DNA of 64,000 bases from Rotaria sordida (taxonomy: Eukaryota; Rotifera; Eurotatoria; Philodinida; Philodinidae). The stretch covers positions 186,001 through 250,000 of the forward strand of contig CAJNOL010000064.1 of NCBI GenBank assembly GCA_905250125.1. The letters run 5' to 3'. The notes under the pieces are model-generated. The model searched no databases. It saw nothing but the letters and a program-made list of their open reading frames with translations, and had not been told where the DNA came from. Positions within the stretch are counted from its first letter, which is position 1; every line of letters starts with the position of its first letter. The position numbers were made by a program, and so were the translations under genes. This document shows positions 46,701 to 56,503 of the stretch, one piece after another.

Positions 46701-49700
46701 GTGATGGACAATCATGTGAAGCAAATGCAGCAAATAAATGTGTTGATAAATCAGTAAATGAAAAAAGTGAAGTTTGTGATGGTTGTGAATCATTATTATT
46801 ATGAAAAACAGCACCACTTTGTTTGATTTTTTCCATAAATTCTTCAAGTGCTATTTTAATTGCTAATTCTATAAAAGAAATTTTTAAATATAGAACATTG
46901 AAAGGCGACTATAAAGTTTTGACTACAGAACGGGATCTATGTAAGCTAATAGAGAAGAACTTTTAATACTGTATGCATTACCAAGTTCTACTACGGCCTG
47001 TTGACATGCCGATAGATGGCGCCACATTCATTGCATTCTACCGTGGCTGCGACCTTAGTAGAATGCAACGAAAGTGGCGTCATCTATCGACATGCCAGCA
47101 GTACGCAGCAGAACTTGATAATGCATACAATCTTATAAGTATTTCTCTATACGCCTATATCCCATTCTGTAGTCAAAACTTTATAGTCGTCTTTATTAAC
47201 CTTCAGCTTCTTTATCTTTTTCATCTCGAACAGTTTGTTTTGTTTCTTCATTTTCATCTGATGAATCTCCCGAAAGATAATCAGGTATTTCATCTTCTGA
47301 TCTATCTTCATCTGTTGAATCATCATCTCGTCGTTGATATCGTTCATTGGATAATGAACGTTCACTTTGATCATCACTTTTATTATCTGATGATGAAGCA
47401 CTTTGTCGACGACGTCGAGACATCATCATTTTCACTCGACGTCGTTTTTCTTTAGCTTCTGCCTTTGGAATTAAAAAATAATTCTTTGAATTGTGTTTTT
47501 TTTTTCATTGATTTAAATACCTGTCGACGTTCTTCTTCTTCTTCGGAATCATTTTCATTTGTTTTTGTACGAGCATCGTGTAATTGATAAAAAGCATTTT
47601 GTAAACGAATTATTGTATGATTAACTACATGTGAAAATAGAGCAACAGCAAATGCAATACCAGCAAAAAGTATTGTTTCTAAAGATTTAAAATAGTTTTT
47701 AAAAAAAACATCAATGAAAGTAAACAACATATTTACGTTTAATTGTTCGACTACGTGTACGTTGAATACGATCAACAAGCATCATTGATATAGATAATAA
47801 TTTAAATACAAGATCATCAGACAGAATAGAATCAATTTGATAAAACATACAAGCATTAAAATCATTTAATGTTTGTTGACCTAATTCTTGAATTTGACCA
47901 CTGAATTAAAGTTTAATAGTTCTAATTTTTTTTGCTAAGATTTATTTTTAACTTACATATTATTTGATTCAAGTAATTGATGGGAAACATGTAAAAATTC
48001 GACAAGAAAACGACGAATTTCACGATGACTATTAAAACAAAGTTATTTTTAGAATCTGCATAGAATATATAATTTTTCGTAGGCACGGACGCCTATGATT
48101 GTTTTTTATTTTTACTTGTACGATTAAATCCAATATAACAATGGCTGTTCGCGTACTATTGGTTTCGAACTCTCTATGATTTTGTAGCTTTCGCATTGTC
48201 CGTAGTTTTTATAAATATTCTTTGTCTTAATTAAATATAAGGTTTTTCTTGTCATGAATCTATCAATTAGCATAGTCACCCATGGTCTTAACAGAGTTTC
48301 GTGACTTAATTCGAGGCATTCTTTGATAGATAACTTCAAAAATCCTTATGATAACTCACTCTTTAGATCCGATTGAAAGCTTTTTTAGGATATTCTTGAA
48401 TAGAATAAAACAATCTTTGAGTTTTTCATCCGATTGCATTCGATTTAGAATTATTGTGGAGAATTTGTTAAAACATTTTTTTATCGATTCATTTTCCAAC
48501 GAATGCATCCAACCACAAAAGCTATCCAGTGGAAAAATAACGTGAATATCTTTTAATCAGTTCACATAATTTATACAATCTTTTCTTTCTTAAAAGATGA
48601 TAGTATGTTCCTTGAAGTTTTATTCCATATAGTTTCAATTAAATGTCTATGCTACAAATATTACAAGACAAATAGTTGTATTTATGGTCAAATTTGAATC
48701 ATTTATAGTTGTAAAACGAAAAATACAAATCAGACGTAAACTTAATTCATGATATCTTTCACTGCTTTTCTGAAACTCGTACAGCAACGAGTTGATAATG
48801 CTCTGAAAGATCTTCAATAGTTACATAAGAAAAAAATCGATGAATGTTATGTTGTTTGTAAAAAGAAATAAGCCAATGTCGAACATTCGAATAGTTATAT
48901 CTTTTAATGAAATGAAAAACGCTACAATTTGTCGAACATCTTCACAAATCAGATTCACAACATTAAATTGAATTTAACTAATTTTCATACTCCCAATAAC
49001 AACCAATATGATCTGTGACGTGTTGCTGCTCTCATCTCTGTCATATCTATGAAAAGTTGTTTCTAATGTGTCTGTGACGAACTGTCAATCCTTTCTGTCA
49101 TGATTTGTGAAGTGTGCAAATTTCTACTCCAGATACTTCAACACTCGTGTTAGATTGTGTTTTACAAAAATTGATGTCTATAAGACTATTTTGAAATATT
49201 TGTTATTAATTAAATCAAATGAAATAAAACTTTCATCAACATACTATCATATTATAAAGACAATAGATAAATCACTTGAACTGTTTTAAGACAAATCCAT
49301 GGATTTTTTTTGTTTTTCTTCATGAAAAAATTTTAAAGTATTCAATCAATGAACACAACAAACCTTGTTTTATCATTTCGATTTTTTGTTTGTTGTTTAG
49401 TTAATTCCAAAAAACGTTTTTCATTACGTTCAAAAAGCATTTGTAAATTATCTTTAGCACCATCAAATGGATGTACTGTACTCAAACAAAGTAAATAGAA
49501 AAAAGCTGCATCACAACTACTATTCGATCGACCAGATAAAGTTCCTAATTGATTTAATGGCATTCCTAAATAAATAAAAATAAAAATAAAAATAATAAAA
49601 TTATTATTTCTATAATACAAACCAATCTCGGGATCGAGAAGTACTGCCATAGTATAATATTTTTCAGCTGTTTGCATACAACCATCATATTCACTTAAAT

Positions 49701-50467
49701 ATCTACTAATATCACCCAAACAAACTAAGCATTTATGAATAAGTTTTAATAATGATTCAATTAAATTTTCAATTTTTGTTGTTGTTGTTATTGTTATTGT
49801 TGTTAGATTAATAGCTAAACTATTCGAAAATGAACATATTTAATAAAAAAAAAATTTTCTTACATACATTTATTTTCATTAAATAATTGAATAAAATCAA
49901 AAAAATGATTCATATTACGATATGGTTTTATCATTGATACAAATTTAATTAATAAATTTGAATAATAACCAAATACAGATAATAGATGCATACGATACAT
50001 TATTTCAATTTCTATTATTGTTGTTTCATCATATTCTTGTCGATATCGTTTAAATATTTGTATTGGTTCATAAGCAGCTTTACGCCAAAGAAGATCAATA
50101 ATTTTTAATCCATAATCAATTGGATCATCAAGTAAAAGTGTTTCACACATTTGTTTAAATCTATAGTAATTAGAGGGATATGATTTGATTTTTTGTTTTG
50201 TTCTGTTCACTCGAAAAAAAGTCATCTTACTTATCACGGAAACGACATGTTTCGGGATTGAATATATTTTTTAATGCATGATGAGCAGCAGCATAACGAT
50301 CAGATAATCGTTTTGATAAAGTTAATGTATTACTAAAATTGAATATTTATCAAAAAATAGATTTCACTTAATGATATTTGTTTATCTTACATGTAATTTT
50401 TCTTATTTTTATCTAATTCTAATTTTGATTCATTCGATGTTGTTTGCGATTGTGGAATAACCATCAT
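40770..50467 (-). CDS. SMG5: SMG5 nonsense-mediated decay factor
   Basis: Eighteen minus-strand exons (50467-50391, 50332-50231, 50160-49864, 49819-49623, 49565-49364, 48028-47957, 47900-47737, 47678-47521, 47462-47201, 46868-46584, 46527-46404, 44553-44427, 44354-44279, 44228-44041, 43979-43598, 43536-43446, 41121-40895, 40834-40770) keep phase and give about 1031 residues; human SMG5 has 1016. The N-terminal half is the 14-3-3-like TPR domain (DDPIDYGLKIIDLLWRK, then MPLNQLGTLSGRS, then AVALFSHVVNHTIIRLQN). A long acidic/basic low-complexity middle follows, then KSRLMRDMAALRLQAEISQL and the PIN domain (PYLVIDSSVLCTNL). The tail HIDDFHRRWRQ matches the SMG5 C-terminus. SMG5 binds phosphorylated UPF1 and recruits decay or phosphatase factors. 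At least four introns hold mobile elements. The start is 216 bp from RFC1. Confidence 0.93.
41485..43209. mobile_element. 1.7 kb near-perfect inverted repeat in SMG5 intron 16
   Basis: The left arm (about 41485-42300) and right arm (about 42370-43209) are inverted copies with few differences over more than 800 bp. They start at CGACGATGGAGGTGCATCTCAG and meet at a spacer of about 70 bp. The right arm has a small extra segment near 42719-42740 (itself a short palindrome around ACTTTTAATCAAAAGTCC), explaining its greater length. No reading frame is supported. Transcribed through SMG5, it would fold into a very long hairpin. High arm identity means a recent origin or ongoing gene conversion. Confidence 0.9.
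44748..45012. mobile_element. 265 bp hAT-type MITE in SMG5 intron 11
   Basis: Ends are TAGAGATGTG and TAGAAATGTG read inward. The flanks CTTGCAAC (44740-44747) and CTTGTAAT (45013-45020) form an imperfect 8 bp duplication. Both features fit hAT. Non-coding. Confidence 0.78.
45249..45538. mobile_element. 290 bp hAT-type MITE in SMG5 intron 11
   Basis: Ends are CATAGATGTCCATCGCG and CAGAAATGTCCATGGCG read inward. The flanks ATACACAG (45241-45248) and ATACACAA (45539-45546) give a near-perfect 8 bp duplication. The interior has repeated CTGTCGCGATG and related GC-rich blocks that stand out from the AT-rich surroundings. Confidence 0.78.
46903..47197. mobile_element. Palindromic MITE filling SMG5 intron 9
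   Basis: Inverted arms of about 130 bp carry GCGACTATAAAGTTTTGACT at the ends. The middle contains AGATGGCGCCAC...GCATTCTAC against its inverse GTAGAATGC...GTGGCGTCATCT, with a very small loop near 47045-47055. The element begins within about 5 bp of the splice donor and leaves only about 40 bp of ordinary intron, the usual length here, on the acceptor side. Confidence 0.85.
47958..49363. other. Long SMG5 introns 5 and 6 region
   Basis: Intron 5 (48029-49363) is 1.3 kb but shows no convincing inverted arms or coding. It may hold an old element I cannot delimit. Exon 6 (48028-47957) lies at its low-coordinate end. Confidence 0.4.
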
Positions 50468-50682
50468 TTAAAAATAAGAAAAAAAAAAATGTTTTCTAAT
50501 ATAAATTTGTTCTGAAAATAATTCAATATTGATTGGTTGTTTCCTCATCCATGTTATTCTTATATTCGCCTCTGTAAATTTCCATTGATTGTTACGACAC
50601 TTTATTTTGTGTAAGATTGTAAAGATATGTGTACGTATGTTTTTGGTACATTTAGATCATCACTATTTGAAATAACAAAAAA
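50468..50682. promoter_or_regulatory. Shared promoter region of SMG5 (-) and RFC1 (+)
   Basis: Only 215 bp separate the two start codons, which face away from each other, so one region must drive both genes. A TTTAG at 50651-50655, 28 nt before the RFC1 ATG, could be a leader splice acceptor. No TATA box is clear. Confidence 0.6.
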
Positions 50683-53600
50683 ATGTCTGATATTCGTAAT
50701 TATTTCAAAAAAAGTCCAACATTAAATAAAAAAGTAACTGACATATATTTGTATACAAAGATATTCATAGTATTTCATTGTAGCGTACTCGAGAACAAAT
50801 TGATGATGAAGAAATTATTCCTGTATCAAAATCTAAACCAAAATTATCGACTAAAACTTCAATGGAAAAAGTTGTATCACAAACAAAAACTAATATTAAT
50901 ACAACACCACAGAAAAAATTGAAAATACAAGAAATTGATCCAATTGAAAAGAGAAAACGTTCGGAAAATTATAAATCATTTATGAATCGAGGTGGACCTG
51001 ATGCACCAGGTTCAAAAACAATTCCAGATGGAGAAAAAAATTGTTTGAAAAATTTAACATTTGTTATTTCTGGTAAAGAAAAAAAAAGATTTATGATGAA
51101 AAAATATAAAGAAAATAACGAAATTTAATTTTAGGCGTACTCGAATCATTAGAACGTGATGAATGTAAAAAATTAATAGAAAAATATGCTGGTCGAGTAA
51201 CAATAACAATTAGTGGAAAAACAAATTATCTTATTGTTGGTCGTGATGCTAGTGAAGCAAAAACAGATAAAGCTCGACAAACAAATATTAAGATTATTTC
51301 TGAAGATGATCTTTTTGAAATGATTCGTACACGTCCGGGTGATGAAAGTCCATCTAAAAAACAATTATCTACAACATCAAAATCATCTTCAATGACAGTA
51401 AAACGAAAATCTTCTTCAACTGTAAGTCAGTCTATAGATGATCCCGGTCCTATAATAACACCAAAAATATCTGTTGATGAATCAAATTTATTATGTAAGT
51501 ATCTATTGTATAGATAAGACAAAAACAAAAAATTATTTTTCTTTTTTAATATTATAGGGGTTGATAAATACAAACCACAAACAATAAAACATCTTATCGG
51601 ACAACAAGGTGAAAAATCGTGTGTTCAAAAATTAATTATATGGTTACGTGATTGGTATAAACATCATGGTCATAGTGATGAAAAAGTTAAAGCAAAGTCA
51701 TCATTTACATTTAATCGTAATGAAGATCCAACTATGTTTAAAGCTGCTTTACTTAGTGGTCCACCTGGTATTGGTAAAACTACAACTGCTCAATTAGTTT
51801 GTCAACATTTAAATTTTGAATATATTGAAAAAAATGCATCAGATCAACGATCAAAAAAATCAATGACTAATCTATCGAGTGATACATATAGTGTTGTAAA
51901 TTTTTCAAATAAAACATCATCTCTATCTAAATATGTTTTAATTATGGATGAAGTGGATGGTGTATCAGGTAATGCAGATCGTGGTGGTATACAAGAATTA
52001 ATATTATTAATAAAACGAACTCGTATACCAATTATATGTATATGTAATGATCGACAACATAAAAAAATTCGTTCATTAGCTAATTATTGTTATGATTTAC
52101 GTTTTCATCGTCCAACAATTCAACAAATTCGTGCTGGAATGTTAACTATTCTTCATCGAGAAAATATACAAAATATAAAACAAGAAATTTTAGATGAAAT
52201 AATTGAATCATGTAATCATGATATTCGTCAAATAATACATACATTAAATCTTTGGTCTATTCGAAATATTACAAATACAAATAAAATAGCAGCAAAAATG
52301 ATTGAAAAAACAAGAAATACTAATCCATTTGAATTATGTCGTTTATCATTTTCGGATGAATATCGTGAAAAATCTTTAACAGATAAAAGTGATCTTTTCT
52401 TTTATGATTATCAATTAATACCATTATTAATTCAAGAAAATTATTTACAATGTCAACCTCATCTATCAACTTTGAATAAACAAAAACGAACGTTAACTGA
52501 TATTGAACATTTAAATTTAATATCAAAAGCTGCTGATAGTATATCTTTAGGTGATATATGTTCACAAATGATTTTTAGTAAAAATGAAAGTTGGTCTCTT
52601 TTACCTTATCAAGTAAAAACAAAATTCTTATATTTATTGTGCACGAAATGCAAAATTAAAGCAAAAGTTTTTTTTCATATGGTTACATAGAACATGACGA
52701 GTTGATCAATAATATAGGTATTTTCATTTTTTTTTTAAATGAACTATTAGGGAGAAAATTTCAATTTTTTGTCCGATGATTTACTTTTTCTAAAAAACAG
52801 ATCAGTTTTTTGTTCCCTTCAAATTTAAAAATCGTTTATTTCAGATTCAATGTGATAAACTGAATATAGGAAACTCATTAATACATGAGTTTCCTACATT
52901 CAGTTTATCACATTGAATCTGAAATAAAAGATTTTGAATTTTCAAGGAAACAAAAAAACTGAAATTTTCTCCCTAACAGCTCATGTGAAAAAAAAACAAA
53001 CATCTATATTCTTAATTAACTCGTCACGGTCTATCTAACCATATGAAAACAAAGTTCTGCTTTTAATTGTACATCTCGACAACTTTCTTCACACATTATT
53101 TTCTTTTTCAAAAAGGCTATTTTTTCAACTGTTGCACCATGTTCATATGTTCGTGGTCATCTTCGTAGTATGGTTAATTTTTCATCATATTTTGGTCAAC
53201 GTTCTCGTACAAATAAAAATGAACGATTATTAAATGAAATTGAAAAACATATTTGTTTAAAAATTGCATCAACAAATAAACAACAATTTAATCTTGATTA
53301 TTTATCTTATTTAAGTCAAGCACTTATATCACCATTAAAAAATTTCAAACAAGACAAAGGTATTGAACAATGTATTTCATTACTTGATGATTATTATCTT
53401 AATCGTGATGATTTTCAAACAATTATTGAATTAAATACATGGTCAAAAACAGGTCGAAATCAATATGAACAACTTGATACACAAACAAAATCTTTATTAA
53501 CAAGAAATTATAATAAAACAAATCATCGTACACCATATACAATGATTGATATGAAAAAAATTAAAAAATCTAAAGGTCTTATGGATGAAGAAAGTGATGA

Positions 53601-53718
53601 TGAACAACAAGAAGAAAATATTATTACAGATGATAATAACATAGAAGAAGATGCTATGATTAAACCAGCTAAAAAACCAATAATCAACAATCCGAAAAAA
53701 AAGTCTCGAATGAAATAA
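50683..53718 (+). CDS. RFC1: Replication factor C large subunit
   Basis: Five exons (50683-50733, 50784-51072, 51135-51494, 51558-52612, 53116-53718) give about 785 residues; human RFC1 has 1148, the difference being mostly in low-complexity parts. It starts MSDIRNYFKKSP, a PCNA-interaction-like N-terminus shared with RFC1. A BRCT domain spans roughly residues 90-170 (LKNLTFVISG, then AGRVTITISGKTNYLIVG). The AAA+ module has Walker A SGPPGIGKTTTAQL, Walker B LIMDEVDGV and sensor ICICND. The C-terminal collar (YLSQALISPLKNF, then DDYYLNRDDFQTIIEL) and a lysine/acidic tail finish it. RFC1 heads the clamp loader that places PCNA on DNA. Intron 4 (503 bp) is inflated by a MITE; reading through it would give a false early stop at 52690. 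Confidence 0.94.
52651..53070. mobile_element. Intronic MITE in RFC1 intron 4 (copy B, fully palindromic)
   Basis: Ends CAAAATTAAAGC and ACAATTAAAAGC (read inward) are followed by TTTTCATATGGTTASATAGA...TGACGAGTTRAT. The same end sequence occurs in the intron at 35153-35440. The two halves are inverted copies almost throughout. The centre (about 52835-52925) is a nearly perfect palindrome around ATGTGATAAACTGAAT...GGAAACTCAT. Confidence 0.85.
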
Positions 53719-54273
53719 ATGATTTTTTCTATATTTTTTTGTGCGTATGTAATTGCTTTTTTGTTTTATTGCATTTTTACCATTTAAATGACATGTTGGT
53801 TATAAAAATTTTTATGATACTTGATTTCATTTTCTCAAATATAACAAAACGAAAAAAGAACAGTCGAAAAAATATAATTATATTTATATGTTGTTTATCG
53901 CAACTATGATTGTAATTATAGATAATGCACGTGTACCTAAAGTGTAATTGTAATAAAAAGCATTCATGACATTGTTTGTTTACTTTTATTTAACATAATT
54001 CATTATGATGTACAAGGTAAAAAAGAATATGTCGTATGACTATAATTGATTTTTTTCTTTTTTTAAGGGTAATAAAATTGAACAAGAAATACAAGCCACT
54101 GAAAATACTTTACTCGATCGAAGTTCTTCTATCGGTAAGATTACCATATGAATAAATCTTTTGTTTTTCTTATTAGAAAATTTATATTAATATTTTCAAA
54201 TACCAAGATTGTGAGAAAAAAAACAACTAACTACTAATGCTTTTCTTTTTTGTTGTTTTAACTAGTTTAAACT
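53719..54273 (+). other. Gap with possible 5' exons of the sugar transporter
   Basis: Two short segments are bounded by plausible splice sites. One is an ATGATGTACAAG stretch near 54004-54015 followed by GT. The other is about 54068-54134, reading NKIEQEIQATENTLLDRSSS, followed by GTAAG. Joining the second to the next exon brings a stop, so these are more likely leader exons of the transporter than coding. The rest is AT-rich. Confidence 0.35.
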
Positions 54274-56503
54274 ATGTATACTAAAAGAAAACGACAACGA
54301 CTATCAGCTAAAATAAAAAAATCTAAAAAAAAAGGATCAAAGAAAAATAAAAGTATGATTGAAATGAATGGTTTGAAATGTGAAAGGAATCCGTGTGAAA
54401 TAGCATGAATATATCTATATATCATTTTCATTTTATATCTAATTAAATATTTCTTTTCTTGTTTTTTTAAGTTGTAGTACGTAATTCAATATCACATAAT
54501 TCTTTATCTCCATCTCGGTCTTATATGAAACATGTTAGTTTAATTTTTTTAACTTTACAAAATGTTGCTAGTATATTATTATTACGTTATGTACGTACAA
54601 CACCAGGACCACGTTTTATAAATTCAACAGCTGTACTTAATTCTGAAATTCAAAAAACAATATTTAGTATATTATTATTGATTTACGAACAACGAAGTGT
54701 CATTACAAGTTTTAAAGTAATATATAATAAAATTATACGTCAATCAAAAGATACATTAAAAACTGGCATACCGGCGTTACTTTATACATTACAAAATAAT
54801 CTTCTATTTGTTGCAATTTCGAATTTAGATGCAGCTACATTTCAAGTATGTATAGAAAAAGAAGAATTTCTCTCATTGCAGAATTAACTTGAAATTTTAT
54901 CTCGGTAATATCTAAGTCGAACTTTTTTTCATGTCCATGAGAGAAAAGAAAATTCCACTAACAAGAAGACCACTCAAATTGATATCTACTGTTTGAACTC
55001 ATATGGTGCTAGCACAAGAGGATCTTGGTAAGGCTAGAATGGTTCGTCGACATGAACCTTTGGAGTCAAATGATGATCGTTATATTGAATTGTCGACCTT
55101 GCTTTAGGTATACACTGGAAAATTGAAAAGCAGAATTTCGATGTAAGGTTTTGCTTATCAATAAGTGTAATGATCTATAGAATATCCTGAAAGTTTCACC
55201 TAGCAAAAATGCTTTTTTTTGTTGAGATATTGAATTTTCAAGTAAACTCGATTTTTGTATTTCTAGAATATTCTACGAGTCATTCGACCTATATATGCGC
55301 AAAATGTTACATCGAACTTCTGTTTTATGTTTTTTTCATATATATCCAAAGCTAGATCGAAAACTTAGTAAAATGATCCTAACCAGCTCCAAAAGCACAT
55401 GGCGATGAACCATTCTAGTTTTACCGAGACCTTCTTGTGCGAACAACAGATGTTAGTTCGAATGGTTCTCTCGTAAGACAGTGATGAAAACTAGGAAATA
55501 CATTTTTTTTAATCGAATTTTTATTAGTAAGAAAAGAGTTCGACGTCGTAGAAATATTTGCGATTGTCAGACATTAGTTTTCATCGAATCTATATATCAG
55601 TCTATAGAGTTCAATGCGTAAAACATCCGCCTCTATAGCGAATTTCAAAGGAATTAAAATGGATTAGAGATTTCAAGAAATCCTAATAAGAAATAGAATG
55701 AGTTATGAAAATTAATTTTGAAACAATATATATATTTTTCTATAAGTATCTTTGATCTTCTCGAGTTAAGTTTAATTTTTTTTTAGGTTAGCTTTCAATT
55801 AAAAATTTTCACTACAGCTATTTTTACGGTGCTAATACTTCGTCGTCCATTAAATCTTGTTCAATGGCTTGCATTATTTCTTCTTTTTCTTGGTATTTCC
55901 CTTGTACAAATCGAGAATATGACATCAGTAACACCAAAACACGATGTTAATCCTGTATTAGGATTAATTTCTGTTGTTAGTGCTTGTAAGTTTTATATTA
56001 TTAAATTTTTCAATTCAATTGAAATTAAATATAAATAAACTTTAGGCACATTAAGTGGCTTAGCCGGTGTATATTTTGAAAAGATTCTTAAAGGTAGTGA
56101 TGTATCAGTATGGATACGTAATATTCAATTAGGTTTATTTGGTATGTTATTTGGTTTTCTAACTGTGTATATATCCGATGGAACACAAATAAAAACAAAA
56201 GGTTTTTTATTTGGTTATACAGATATAGTATGGATAGCAATTACAATTCAATCAGCAGGTGGTCTTCTTGTTGCATTAGTTATTAAATATGCTGATAATA
56301 TATTGAAAGGTTTTGCAACATCATTAGCTATTATAATATCATGTGTTATTAGTATAACACTATTTGATTTTCAATTAACATTTTTATTTTCTTTGGGTAC
56401 AATATTTGTTATATTTTCATTATTTATTTATTCAAAACCAGATTTAATTACACATGTACCAATATTTAATATCATTTTCAAAGATAGATCAGTTTTATTT
56501 TAA
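54274..56503 (+). CDS. SLC35A3: UDP-sugar transporter of the SLC35A2/A3 family (closest to SLC35A3)
   Basis: Four exons (54274-54352, 54472-54845, 55787-55985, 56046-56503) give about 369 residues. A lysine-rich cytoplasmic start is followed by about ten membrane helices. Family motifs are clear: STAVLNSEIQK, YTLQNNLLFVAISNLDAATF, FQLKIFTTAIF, GLAGVYFEKILKGSDVSVWI, NIQLGLFGMLFGFL and ALVIKYADNILKGFATSLAI. Such proteins carry UDP-N-acetylglucosamine or UDP-galactose into the Golgi in exchange for UMP. The exact substrate cannot be read from sequence alone. The start ATG at 54274 directly follows a likely acceptor (TTTTAACTAG). Intron 2 is 941 bp because of a foldback element. Confidence 0.9.
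54990..55465. mobile_element. Foldback element in the transporter intron
   Basis: Arms at about 54990-55195 and 55265-55460 are diverged inverted copies. Paired blocks include GCACAAGAGGATCTTGGTAAGGCTAGAATGGTTC against GCACAAGAAGGTCTCGGTAAAACTAGAATGGTTC, and CAGAATTTCGATGTAAG against CAGAAGTTCGATGTAAC. The divergence suggests an older insertion than the SMG5 palindrome. Confidence 0.7.

Noticed and set aside
47147-47401. Minus-strand Met/Lys-rich frame
   Set aside because: Shadow of the acidic SMG5 exon 9 in another frame.
52613-52693. Extension of the RFC1 frame ending at 52690
   Set aside because: A GT donor after CAA at 52612 and the acceptor at 53115 restore the conserved collar domain; the extension is intron plus MITE.
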